NCBI RefSeq assembly: GCF_024622195.1
Contig: NZ_JANKBI010000001.1
Coordinates: forward strand, 496,001 to 560,000
DNA: 64,000 nt
Reading direction: 5' to 3'
Source of the DNA: Murimonas intestini
Lineage (GTDB): Bacteria > Bacillota > Clostridia > Lachnospirales > Lachnospiraceae
Under the pieces are notes generated by a model. It was not told the DNA's origin and did no database searches. It worked only from the letters and a program-made list of their open reading frames with translations. Every line of letters begins with the position of its first letter. The stretch's first letter is position 1. The position numbers were made by a program, and so were the translations under genes. Of this stretch, positions 9,166 through 17,685 are shown in pieces.

Positions 9166-11151
9166 TCATCGGATTACCACTAAGAATGTATTCTGATCCC
9201 CGATCGTAAAACTGTCTCCTATCTGCAGCATAGCCATCTGCTGTGCTTCCAGCTTCCTGCCCTCTACTGCAAAGGTACCATATGTGGAACCCAGATCTTT
9301 GACAATGACCGATTTTGTGCTGCTGTCATATATAACCTCACAATGCACAGAGCTGACGCCGGCAGCATCCTGAGGAAACACAACATTACATCTGGCAGCA
9401 TTTCTGCCCAATATCAGTTTTCCGCCCTCCAAAGGGAAATACTGCCCTGAGAAGTGTCCCGACACACAGTTAATTACGGGTATTCCCTGAGGCTTTTCTG
9501 CTTCAACTTTTACCTCTGCCGCCTGTTCACTGACGCGGTAATGGACCGGCCCTGCCACTCTTGAACCACTTATAAGATCATGAAGCGGCTCCCCTTTTTT
9601 AGTAAGTAAGGCACACAGGACATCCGCCAGCTCCAGGGCTGCTGCCAAATAGAACGGCATCCCCACACTTACCAGGATCGCTGCATATTTGATCAGGTTC
9701 CTGAGTGCGGCTTTTCCTGCCGGCAGATTATCACCGCTGCTTGTAAATACCTGCAGCTTCATTATTTTTTTCCCTGCTGTTGCCCTCATATATGATGCTT
9801 CTGATATAAATCCATATAAAAAATAGAGTAAAAATGTCAATACATATAAACTCTGTAAAGTATCGATCTCTGCAAACCCGCCAACTGCAGCTGCCATAAA
9901 CCCCACAATCAGACAATCGATCACATAGGCGCCAAAACGCTTTGCAAGTAAAGTCCATTTATCTTCCTGGCTGACCTGGGAACTGGTAATAACCGTCACC
10001 CTTTTAGATGTGCCGGTCCGGGTGCCGTTTATATATCCCGGCTGGGTCATATTTCCTGGCTGATCCATATTTCCCGGGGATGTCGGTGCGGTTACTTGTG
10101 GCGGCTCTGTACCCACAGTGCCATCCTCTCCTGAAGTGCCGCCTGTGTCCCCTCCCCCGTATGAGCCTTTCCGGCCTGCTCCGTCCATAAAAGTTCTCCC
10201 ATACAGTGCCGCCTTAAACTCTGCGGCATTCTGGATCCTGGCCTCATACAAGACTTCCATAGCCTTCATGAGAACCGCGGACGCCTGCCCGGGTATATCA
10301 TCACAAAGCTCTGAGGGAGGTATGCATTCATCTTTCTGAAGCCTCTGAGGTGATTCCGGAGGCACGATCCCTGTAATACATTTGTAGATCGTGCACCCCA
10401 GGGCATACACGTCTGTCCATGGCCCCTGCCTGCCATGAGAGTAATACTGTTCTACTGGTGCATACCCTCTTTTCAGTATTACGTCCAGACTCTTGCTCTT
10501 CTCCTGAAGCGCCGCCCTTGCGGCCCCAAAGTCCAGAAGTTTTACTGTCCCGTCTCTACACAGGTAAATATTGTCTGGGCTGATATCCCGATGGATAATA
10601 TTTTTAGAATGTACCTGCGACAATACATCAAAAATTGGTTCCAGCAGCTCTGATGTTTCTCTATAGGTCAGCTTTCCTCCCCGTTCCTTCAAATAATGCT
10701 TCAGGTCCTGCCCTTCCAGATACTCCATGGCATAGTAGGCAGTATTATTTTCTTCAAACAGCTTCTCTACCTGTATGATATTGGGAGTTCCACGACAGTT
10801 ATAGATGATCCTGGCCTCGCTTAGAAACTGCTCCAGTCCATATCTGAAGTCCTCCATATCCACCAGGCTGATGACTCCAGTCTCCCCCATGCTCCTGGTC
10901 CCCAGGCCATTAGGGAAATATTCTTTGATCGCCACCCTGTGGCCGTCCCGCAGATCCACTGCAGCATATGTGATCCCAAACCCGCCGCAGCCCAGAACAC
11001 CTCCTGCCATGTACTGCCCGTGGAGTATTGTTCCCGCCGGCAGGGCAAATGGAGGCTCCTGCACAAATCCCGCCTGCGTGCCGCAGTATATACATACTCC
11101 ATTCTCAACCCCTTCACGCATACACTTTAAACATAGCCTGTCAAAATCCAT
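9166..11151 (-). CDS. Ser/Thr protein kinase fused to RDD membrane domain and FHA domain
   Basis: This is a 661-residue protein. Domain order: an N-terminal four-Cys zinc ribbon (C7/C10 and C20/C23); a Hanks-type kinase with Gly loop GVLGCGGFG, VAIK lysine K76, HRD at 187-189, DFG at 207-209 and a GYAPVEQY activation segment; a Gly/Thr-rich linker; an RDD-type domain with about three to four membrane helices (about 400-520); and a C-terminal FHA domain with LILGRN, SVHCEV and GSTYGTF. The kinase is therefore predicted active, and the FHA would bind phosphothreonine, possibly its own. The kinase-RDD-FHA combination is unusual. The start lies 2 nt downstream of the PrsW-FHA gene. Confidence 0.93.
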   Translation of the reverse strand: MDFDRLCLKCMREGVENGVCIYCGTQAGFVQEPPFALPAGTILHGQYMAGGVLGCGGFGITYAAVDLRDGHRVAIKEYFPNGLGTRSMGETGVISLVDMEDFRYGLEQFLSEARIIYNCRGTPNIIQVEKLFEENNTAYYAMEYLEGQDLKHYLKERGGKLTYRETSELLEPIFDVLSQVHSKNIIHRDISPDNIYLCRDGTVKLLDFGAARAALQEKSKSLDVILKRGYAPVEQYYSHGRQGPWTDVYALGCTIYKCITGIVPPESPQRLQKDECIPPSELCDDIPGQASAVLMKAMEVLYEARIQNAAEFKAALYGRTFMDGAGRKGSYGGGDTGGTSGEDGTVGTEPPQVTAPTSPGNMDQPGNMTQPGYINGTRTGTSKRVTVITSSQVSQEDKWTLLAKRFGAYVIDCLIVGFMAAAVGGFAEIDTLQSLYVLTFLLYFLYGFISEASYMRATAGKKIMKLQVFTSSGDNLPAGKAALRNLIKYAAILVSVGMPFYLAAALELADVLCALLTKKGEPLHDLISGSRVAGPVHYRVSEQAAEVKVEAEKPQGIPVINCVSGHFSGQYFPLEGGKLILGRNAARCNVVFPQDAAGVSSVHCEVIYDSSTKSVIVKDLGSTYGTFAVEGRKLEAQQMAMLQIGDSFTIGDQNTFLVVIR

Positions 11152-11152
11152 A

Positions 11153-12544
11153 TTACCTCCCGCCCCTCACTTCAAACATCACATCTGCGGTCCCCAGGCA
11201 GAATCTGTCCCCTTTGCAGAGCCGGACTCTGTTGCCAGCTGTCAGCCTTCTCCCGTCAGCCAGATATGTGCCATATGCCGAACCTTCATCTGACAGCCAT
11301 ACAGCATTTCCGTCAAATGTCAGGCTGCAGTGAATCCTGCTGATACCCGCCTGCTGCGGGGGGAACACCAGGCTGCAGGCGCCCGGATCACGCCCCAGAA
11401 TTATCTTTCCGTTCTGGAGCATAATGCTCTGTCCCTTGTAAGGGCCGCTGACTCCCATGAGGACTGCTGTATCCTGAAAACTGACAGCTTCTTTGCGTCC
11501 AGTCTGCGCCTGGCCTGCATGCCCTGCGGACACTGCAGTGCCTCCTGTTACCCCAACGATCTGAGAGATCCCTTTCTGTATTACAGTAAACAGCAAGATC
11601 CAGCCCGCTGCTGTCAGGATCACATAACTCAGATCTCCCACATAAGGCAGCGGCAGGATAGCGATACCAGAATTCCATATAAAGTGAAGGCCAACCGCCG
11701 CCAGAAAATATTTAAGGAAACGCATATCACCCAATTGGCGTATCTCCAGCCTGCCTGACCCTTTAACCATGGCCAGCGCTCCGCCGTACATGGCCGCCCA
11801 CACTACATGGCCGCCCGGAGAGAGGATTCCCCTGGTAATTACCACACTTGCTGCATCCCCTGACCTGGTCAGTACCTCCAGCGCATAGCCTGCTGTTTCC
11901 ATGGCTGAAAAACCTGCGCCCACCGCCCCTCCTATCAGTATCCCATTCAAGATATACTTTTTCTCCGGCTTTCTCAAAAAGAATGCAAGGGCCAGGAGTT
12001 TTCCCGGTTCCTCACAAAATGCCGCGAACGAGGATATCTCAGTATCCACTACCTGAAAAAACAGCATAGATACAAACAGGGAAATAACTCCGCCTGTCAA
12101 AAACATCAGCGCTACCTCATAGAGCGGGATATTCCTTGGAATATTCATTTCCCAGTAAAACATAAGTGCTGTGACCGGAATGACAAATGACCCGATCATC
12201 ATAAAAGCTGCATACGTTTTCAAATAATATGCCATCAAATATAAAGCGAAGGAAATAAGGATACCTATGAGGCCTACCCTGGCAAACACCCACGGTTTCT
12301 GCCATTCTCGCAGCATATTTGATTCACTTGGGGTTGTCATCTGAGTTCCGGCCATAAACAGCCTTTCTCCGTCAGATTTGTCATGATGCTTCAGCACATC
12401 CGTAAAAACATCCTTCAGCTTCAGGCCTGACCCAGCCGCCTTTCTGTAAAATTCCGTATTTCCTCCGTATCTGAGGCTCCTGCCGCAGTACGGGCAGGTC
12501 TGGCTTCCTTCAGGTACCTGCTTTTTACATTGAGGACAATTCAT
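11153..12544 (-). CDS. PrsW-like intramembrane metalloprotease with zinc ribbon and FHA domain
   Basis: This is a 463-residue protein. A double CxxC zinc ribbon (residues 4-20) precedes a polytopic membrane domain of about eight helices. That domain carries FCEEPGK, ETAGY and HFIWNSG, matching the Glu-Glu-x-x-Lys and His/Asn motifs of the PrsW family, whose founding member performs site-1 cleavage of an anti-sigma factor. The C-terminal FHA domain shows LGRDPGAC, SRIHCSL and GSAYGTY. This suggests a membrane protease recruited to phosphorylated partners such as the neighbouring transmembrane kinases. No sigma or anti-sigma gene is in the cluster, so the substrate is unknown. Confidence 0.88.
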   Translation of the reverse strand: MNCPQCKKQVPEGSQTCPYCGRSLRYGGNTEFYRKAAGSGLKLKDVFTDVLKHHDKSDGERLFMAGTQMTTPSESNMLREWQKPWVFARVGLIGILISFALYLMAYYLKTYAAFMMIGSFVIPVTALMFYWEMNIPRNIPLYEVALMFLTGGVISLFVSMLFFQVVDTEISSFAAFCEEPGKLLALAFFLRKPEKKYILNGILIGGAVGAGFSAMETAGYALEVLTRSGDAASVVITRGILSPGGHVVWAAMYGGALAMVKGSGRLEIRQLGDMRFLKYFLAAVGLHFIWNSGIAILPLPYVGDLSYVILTAAGWILLFTVIQKGISQIVGVTGGTAVSAGHAGQAQTGRKEAVSFQDTAVLMGVSGPYKGQSIMLQNGKIILGRDPGACSLVFPPQQAGISRIHCSLTFDGNAVWLSDEGSAYGTYLADGRRLTAGNRVRLCKGDRFCLGTADVMFEVRGGR

Positions 12545-12555
12545 ATTTTCACCCC

Positions 12556-13962
12556 TTACATGATCCTGAAACGGTTTTTGCCGTCTGCCAGGTAGAAGCC
12601 TTCTGCCTTCTGCAGCGTATATGGCTGGTTTGGAGTTAATCTCATGCCATTTTCCAGAAATGTCCCATAACTGGACCCTTTATCTGTCAGCATCACCCCC
12701 TGGGACACCGCCCGCAATTCACAGTGGCAGGCGCTGACACCAGGCGTATCTGCCGGAAATATAAGGCTGCATCTGGCAGGATCCCTCCCGATAATAATGC
12801 CATTACCGATATCATAAAATTCGCCTGCCATCAGCCCTGCTTCCGCTGCCAGCTTATAGCCCGGCCCGGCCTGTACAGAAGACTGCGCTTGTACAGGCGG
12901 CGCTGATGGAGCGGCGGGCGGAGGCTGTCCCGCGGATGTGTGTTTTTTCCTTCTTCTCATGGATACAATACAGATCAGTGCTATTAATACGACACCCACT
13001 CCAATTGCAGTGTATACAGCATCCCACTTGTCATCGCTTCCCGTATTATCCGCCCCGCCTGTCCCTTCTCCGGAAGGCTGGTTCTGCTGCCCTCCTGACG
13101 GCTGATCCTGCTGCCCTCCGGCAGGTTCACCTCCCTGTCCAAAAGGGGAGCCGTCAGCGCCGGGCAGCAGGGAATCGGAGGATCCGGCAGATGCCAGTTC
13201 AAAGGCAATATTATTTTCCTGGAAAAATGCTATTACATAGTCTATGTATACCGCCAGGTTCGTGCCGTCCGCACGCGTCCCGTCATCCTGATTAACGGCG
13301 CCGAAGGTATTGATTCCCACCACGTACCCGTCTTCGTTCACAAGAGGGCCGCCTGAATTACCGTTGTTAATCACTGTGTCAATCTGCAGGCATGTCATGC
13401 CTGAGCTCTCCACCTTCTCCCTGGTAACCGTCCCTGTAGTCACAGTCACATCATCTATCGTAGAAGGCAGCTCTTCCCCTGCATCACTCAGAGAATCAGC
13501 TACTGACGGGAAACCCAGCGCAAACACGCTCTGCGTGACTTCCACCGACTCCGCAGACAGCAGTGTCAAAGGTATCCTGTCTGATATGGGGGTAGCTATC
13601 TGCAGGATTGCCAGGTCAGGCGACTCAGAGGTGGCCACAACTGCTGCGGGTATGATCGTGCCTCCATCCCCCACATAATCAAGTACAATAAAAACACCAT
13701 CCGGATTTTCTGCAATCACATGATGATTTGTCACAAACATGCTGACAGGCTGCCCTGCTGTCCCTACAGCAAATCCAGACCCCGTCCATGCACCGTCTTC
13801 CTCTTTTGATATACATACCACCCTGACAATCCCCTGCCTTGCATCCTTAACAGCTGGATTAGCCGCCAGAGCCGTGATACCCGGAAACAGCTGTACTGCT
13901 GCCATTGCCAGGATACATAACAGGGCCGTCATTCCCCGCCGTTTCTTTTGTTCATTCTCCAT
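12556..13962 (-). CDS. Secreted trypsin-like serine protease with transmembrane segment and cytosolic FHA domain
   Basis: This is a 468-residue protein starting at ATG 13962, with GAGGTG 6 nt upstream. A signal peptide is followed by a trypsin/HtrA-like domain with a complete triad: His in FVTNHHVIAE, Asp in SPDLAILQI and Ser in NNGNSGGPLV. There is no PDZ domain. A Gly/Gln/Pro-rich linker leads to one membrane helix (about residues 310-330) with RRRKK after it. A proline-rich stretch and an FHA domain (IIGRDPARC, SACHCEL, GSSYGTF) follow inside the cell. The topology links extracellular proteolysis to cytosolic phosphothreonine recognition. It is paired with a degenerate paralog directly upstream. 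Confidence 0.92.
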   Translation of the reverse strand: MENEQKKRRGMTALLCILAMAAVQLFPGITALAANPAVKDARQGIVRVVCISKEEDGAWTGSGFAVGTAGQPVSMFVTNHHVIAENPDGVFIVLDYVGDGGTIIPAAVVATSESPDLAILQIATPISDRIPLTLLSAESVEVTQSVFALGFPSVADSLSDAGEELPSTIDDVTVTTGTVTREKVESSGMTCLQIDTVINNGNSGGPLVNEDGYVVGINTFGAVNQDDGTRADGTNLAVYIDYVIAFFQENNIAFELASAGSSDSLLPGADGSPFGQGGEPAGGQQDQPSGGQQNQPSGEGTGGADNTGSDDKWDAVYTAIGVGVVLIALICIVSMRRRKKHTSAGQPPPAAPSAPPVQAQSSVQAGPGYKLAAEAGLMAGEFYDIGNGIIIGRDPARCSLIFPADTPGVSACHCELRAVSQGVMLTDKGSSYGTFLENGMRLTPNQPYTLQKAEGFYLADGKNRFRIM

Positions 13963-13972
13963 CAACTTCACC

Positions 13973-15388
13973 TCATTTTTTACGGCAGTTATCTACCCTG
14001 AAGGCATTTCCTTTTGTTCCAATATAGAATTCTGCTCCGGGCCTCAGGGCATATGGCTGGTTTGGCCCCAGCCTTGTGCCGTCGGCAAGGTACGTCCCAT
14101 AAGTAGAACCCCGGTCTATGAGATTTGCCGTTCCGCCCATATTGATAACTTCACAGTGAAGCGAACTGATCCCCGGTTCCTTTTCCGGATAAATGAGGTG
14201 GCAGCGCCGGCTGTCCCTGCCGATGCGTATAGCGTCCTTCACCGGTACACTGTTATTCAGGAAGTAACCTCTCACCCCCGTGAGCACAGGAACATACTCC
14301 GGATTCTGGTATCCACCCATAACCACATTTTGCGGGGCAGGCGGTATTCCTTCCACGGGCATCCTGGCCTCGCCGCCCATTCCATTTCCAGGCGCACCGC
14401 CTGTTCCTGCTCCCGGCCCATTTCCAATACCGGTACCTGACCCGCTGCCCATTCCGGCTCCTGCATTATGAAATGCCTGGCCGCTATTTCCCTGTACTCC
14501 GGCCGTTCCATTTTGGTTTCTATTTAGGGAAGCTTCAGCGTCATGTCTGTTATATTGCTTTTTACCTGTTCCCCTTCTTCTCCTCCACAGCCAGCTTCCA
14601 ACGGCTGCAGCTGCCACGATCACAATAATCCCCCAGTACTCTCCTGATGCCTGGCCTTCGCTGCTGCTCCAGACATCAACCCCTGCCCTTTTGGCAGCAG
14701 CTATGACCTCTTCTCCGTAAACAGCCCGCGCCACATACCCTGAATTATCAATTCCGAGAGTAAATACCCCTGCCGCATTTCCATTTTCATCAATGACAGG
14801 GCCGCCCAACAGATCCAGGGTTATATCTTCTTCAAAGAGCATGCTGGATGAGCCTCCCAGATTGCCTGCGTTTAGTTCACTTACTGCATTTGCCTCCATG
14901 ATAACATCATTGGCACCAGATGACTGACTGTTATCCTGGGTCAGGTAATATCCCATCATGTAAACCTGATCTCCCTTTTTCACATTTTTTCCTGTGGATA
15001 CACAGACAGGGGTAAATCGCTGCAGGGCATTGTCTGACTTCAGAATAGCAAGGTCCAGTCCCCCATCTGACCATATCTGGGTCAATGGCACAATGCTGCC
15101 CACATTTCCCTGCTGGTCATACAGATGATCCAGCACAGCATAACAGGCAGATGAATCCTCAATTGCTGCCTTAGAAGTCACAAAATACTGGGCAGCGCTT
15201 CCTTTCTGCCCTATGGCAAACCCGGAGGCGGAGGTGATCATGTCTGCTCCCTCAGCCACAATACGCACAACTGCACCCCTGGCATCACCGGGAGAGCCCT
15301 TTGCCGATACCCTGCCAGGAACAGCCAGCAGAACTGCTGCCAGCACACACATCAGGCACACTGCCCTTTTATTTTTATCCTTTTTCAT
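13973..15388 (-). CDS. Degenerate trypsin-like (pseudoprotease) membrane protein with FHA domain
   Basis: This is a 471-residue protein starting at ATG 15388 (GGGGG about 9 nt upstream), overlapping the PP2C stop by 14 nt. Architecture matches the protease at 12556: signal peptide, trypsin-like domain, membrane helix (about residues 245-262), Gly-rich linker and FHA domain (RIGRDSRRC, SSLHCEV, GSTYGTY). The expected catalytic His position reads FVTSKAAIED and the expected GNSGGP reads LDLLGGP, so His and Ser are gone while the Asp region (GLDLAILK) remains. It is probably a binding or regulatory module rather than a protease. The linker is rich in Gly and Met (GMGSGSGTGIGNG). Confidence 0.88.
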   Translation of the reverse strand: MKKDKNKRAVCLMCVLAAVLLAVPGRVSAKGSPGDARGAVVRIVAEGADMITSASGFAIGQKGSAAQYFVTSKAAIEDSSACYAVLDHLYDQQGNVGSIVPLTQIWSDGGLDLAILKSDNALQRFTPVCVSTGKNVKKGDQVYMMGYYLTQDNSQSSGANDVIMEANAVSELNAGNLGGSSSMLFEEDITLDLLGGPVIDENGNAAGVFTLGIDNSGYVARAVYGEEVIAAAKRAGVDVWSSSEGQASGEYWGIIVIVAAAAVGSWLWRRRRGTGKKQYNRHDAEASLNRNQNGTAGVQGNSGQAFHNAGAGMGSGSGTGIGNGPGAGTGGAPGNGMGGEARMPVEGIPPAPQNVVMGGYQNPEYVPVLTGVRGYFLNNSVPVKDAIRIGRDSRRCHLIYPEKEPGISSLHCEVINMGGTANLIDRGSTYGTYLADGTRLGPNQPYALRPGAEFYIGTKGNAFRVDNCRKK

Positions 15389-16964
15389 ACTGAACATCCC
15401 CCACGCACTCGATGACCACAGCCGTAAAATTATCCTGGGATGCCTTATTCTTTGCCAGCACAAGCTGTTCTATCCTCTCCGCTCCGTGATAGGCATCTGT
15501 CTGTACTGCTTCCCAGATCTCCTTGGCAGTAAGCGTGCCAAATACACCATCGGACATCAGCAGGATCCTGTCGCCGGGTACCAGCTGGAAGGGGTGTACA
15601 CTTCTGTCAATTTTAGCCAGCTCACCCATTCCAATATAGCTGGTAAGCGCCTTTCTCTGGGGATCCGACATAGCTTCTTCCAGAGAGATCTCACCCTTTG
15701 CCGCTTTTTCATCCAGATCCGAGGCATACGTGTGCTCTCTGTTCAGCTGTGTCAGAGTCTTTCCCCTGCACAGATAGATCCTGCTGTCTCCCACTGAAAT
15801 AAAATGCATGGATGCTCCCTTGATAAGCACAGCCACTACTGTAGAACCGCTCTGGGTTCCCGGATTCCATCTGAGGTAATCATTTACCTGGCGGTTCGCA
15901 TAGTGGAGCATTTCCAGAAGCTTCATGGAAGGTTCTGCAGGACCTCCTGTCAGAAAACTGCTCTGCATACTGGAAGTAACTGTGGCACTGATCTGCGCTC
16001 CATTTGAAAGTCCTCCCATACCATCCGCCACCACTGCAAAGATCCCTCTTTCCCGGCACAGCTTATCATCTGTCACGTCTGATATGGAGAAACTGTCCTG
16101 CTGGTTCTGCCGGGCGCCAATATGATGGGCATTTCCAATCCTCACTGCAAAGCCGCCGTCGCCCCATCCAAAGGAAGATGGTATATCCCGGCTGCTATTC
16201 TCTGCTATGCCAGGACTCTTCTGCGGGCCGTTACCTGCATCCTGCCTTTTCCACTCTCCTGATTCTTTCGGAGATAACTGTTTTTTATCAGCTGACATGC
16301 TGCCCTCATCCTTTTTTCCTTTTCTGCGAAATCCAGCCAGGAAGATACCTGCTGCCACAATCAGAATAGCGGCTCCAACAGCTATCATGAACCATTTATT
16401 CCTGCCTGCGGCTTCCTGTCCGCCATCTCCCGGTTCCTGCTGCTCCCCGCTGCCTTCCTTATCCCCTGTCACTGTCTGAGCCTCTGTGACTTCTTCTTTA
16501 TTTTCTGTCTCATTGGGTTCTGCGCCGCTTTCTTTATCTTCTGTCTCCTGAGATCCTGCTCCGTCTTCTTTGTTTTCTGTAATTTGAGATCCAGCTCCAT
16601 CCTCTTTGTTTTCTGTTATCTGTGATCCTGCTCCATCCTTTTGGGTTTCTCCTGTCTGGCCGTCTGCTTTCTTCGCTCCGCTCACGCCGTTCTCATCACC
16701 GCCGCTCTCTGCTTCGCCTATTGCCGGTCCCAGTATATTCTGGATCTCAGACTGTATTTCCGGCGTCCCGCCGGTTTCTTGCTGCTCCTCACTGCCCAGA
16801 GCAGCAGTCTCCTGACTTTTTTCCTCCTGCGTCTCTGTTTTTGGGCCATCTTTTTGACCCTCACTGCCTCCATTACCGCTGCTGCCGCAGCCCGCCGCTG
16901 AAAATGTCACGGATACAAGCAGTGCGGTAATGCACAGAAACGTTTTTATTGTTCGTTTTCCCAA
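15375..16964 (-). CDS. Transmembrane PP2C phosphatase with lipoprotein-like signal and repeat linker
   Basis: This is a 529-residue protein starting at TTG 16964, with GGGGAGGAG just upstream; a GTG at 16982 is an alternative lacking an RBS. The N-terminus (KRTIKTFLCIT then FSAAGC) is a lipoprotein signal. About 160 residues of acidic low-complexity sequence follow, with tandem ITENKEDGAGSQ units. Then come one membrane helix (about residues 190-210) and a complete PP2C domain: NQQDSFS, VVADGMGG, SVGDSRIYL, LMSDGVFG and SQDNFTAVV. The phosphatase should be cytosolic, with the linker outside and the N-terminus lipid-anchored. It probably opposes the transmembrane kinases. It overlaps the FHA gene's end by 19 nt. 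Confidence 0.9.
   Translation of the reverse strand: MGKRTIKTFLCITALLVSVTFSAAGCGSSGNGGSEGQKDGPKTETQEEKSQETAALGSEEQQETGGTPEIQSEIQNILGPAIGEAESGGDENGVSGAKKADGQTGETQKDGAGSQITENKEDGAGSQITENKEDGAGSQETEDKESGAEPNETENKEEVTEAQTVTGDKEGSGEQQEPGDGGQEAAGRNKWFMIAVGAAILIVAAGIFLAGFRRKGKKDEGSMSADKKQLSPKESGEWKRQDAGNGPQKSPGIAENSSRDIPSSFGWGDGGFAVRIGNAHHIGARQNQQDSFSISDVTDDKLCRERGIFAVVADGMGGLSNGAQISATVTSSMQSSFLTGGPAEPSMKLLEMLHYANRQVNDYLRWNPGTQSGSTVVAVLIKGASMHFISVGDSRIYLCRGKTLTQLNREHTYASDLDEKAAKGEISLEEAMSDPQRKALTSYIGMGELAKIDRSVHPFQLVPGDRILLMSDGVFGTLTAKEIWEAVQTDAYHGAERIEQLVLAKNKASQDNFTAVVIECVGDVQYEKG
16495..16640 (-). repeat. Tandem 36-nt coding repeat in PP2C linker
   Basis: Roughly four imperfect copies of a 36-nt unit encode GAGSQITENKED-like 12-mers. 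The first two copies are nearly identical at the protein level; later copies diverge (SQETEDKES, EPNETENKEE). Copy number could vary between strains and change the length of the extracellular linker. Confidence 0.75.
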
Positions 16965-17599
16965 TCGAACTCCTCCCCGCACAATGGAATAAATACTAAA
17001 ACAGTATTTCCAATCTTTATTCTGTCATATGGCTGAAGCAGTATACTTCCGCTGATAACTACCTTGCCGTTTACCCTGACAATATTACGTCCTCCGCCGG
17101 ATGAGAAATAATAGACTTTTTCCATACTGTCATAGCTGATCACAGCATGGTTGTCCCTTGAAATAGTCTCATCTCCGTGTACACAGATGTCCATCCTCTC
17201 AGAGCGCCCGATAAAATTATTATCCGCATGGATCCTGTAATCATTTCCCTTATCCTTGCCTTCCACACAGACCAGCCAGCCCACTACAGGGTCTATCCCC
17301 ACCTTCTTGCTGTAAAGCCCGATCGTGGGAGAATCCTCCTCTACGCCTGCGTAGAAAGGTACAGCGCCGGCCCCCATACCGTTCTGTCCGGGTATTCCCT
17401 GAGGAGGCATTCCCTGGGGCTGCCCCTGAGGCGGCATGTTTCCTGCAGGCCTCACCGGGACAGTCGGCCCTACTCCCCCAGCAGCGCCCCCCAGGGGTAC
17501 CGTCACATTAGCATTTGCCGACCCTCCCTGGCAATAAGGACACTCAGCACTTTTCGACTGGTCATAAAAATGGCCGTTTGGACAACGTTTCATTTCCAT
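16946..17599 (-). CDS. Zinc-ribbon FHA-domain protein
   Basis: This is a 217-residue soluble protein. The N-terminus (KRCPNGHFYD, then CPYCQGG) forms a small zinc ribbon. A Pro/Gly/Gln-rich linker follows, and a C-terminal FHA domain has FIGRSERMD, ISRDNHAVIS and VRVNG. FHA domains bind phosphothreonine peptides, so this is a likely adaptor or substrate of the neighbouring kinases. The conserved SPTIGLYSKK segment before the FHA contains a threonine that could be a phosphorylation site, by analogy with GarA/OdhI-type proteins; this is inference. A GGAGG lies 8 nt before the ATG. It lies between the kinases and the PP2C gene. Confidence 0.9.
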   Translation of the reverse strand: MEMKRCPNGHFYDQSKSAECPYCQGGSANANVTVPLGGAAGGVGPTVPVRPAGNMPPQGQPQGMPPQGIPGQNGMGAGAVPFYAGVEEDSPTIGLYSKKVGIDPVVGWLVCVEGKDKGNDYRIHADNNFIGRSERMDICVHGDETISRDNHAVISYDSMEKVYYFSSGGGRNIVRVNGKVVISGSILLQPYDRIKIGNTVLVFIPLCGEEFDWENEQ

Positions 17600-17685
17600 A
17601 ATTCATTCCTCCGTTTATTTATAATTTTGATTGTTACCTGGCTGTGGGTGGTGATAGGCAGGCGCTGTGATATAGATGGCACTGA

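Noticed and set aside
12906..13678. Long antisense ORFs opposite protease and kinase genes
   Set aside because: These are composition shadows of real genes on the other strand, with no domains or RBSs.
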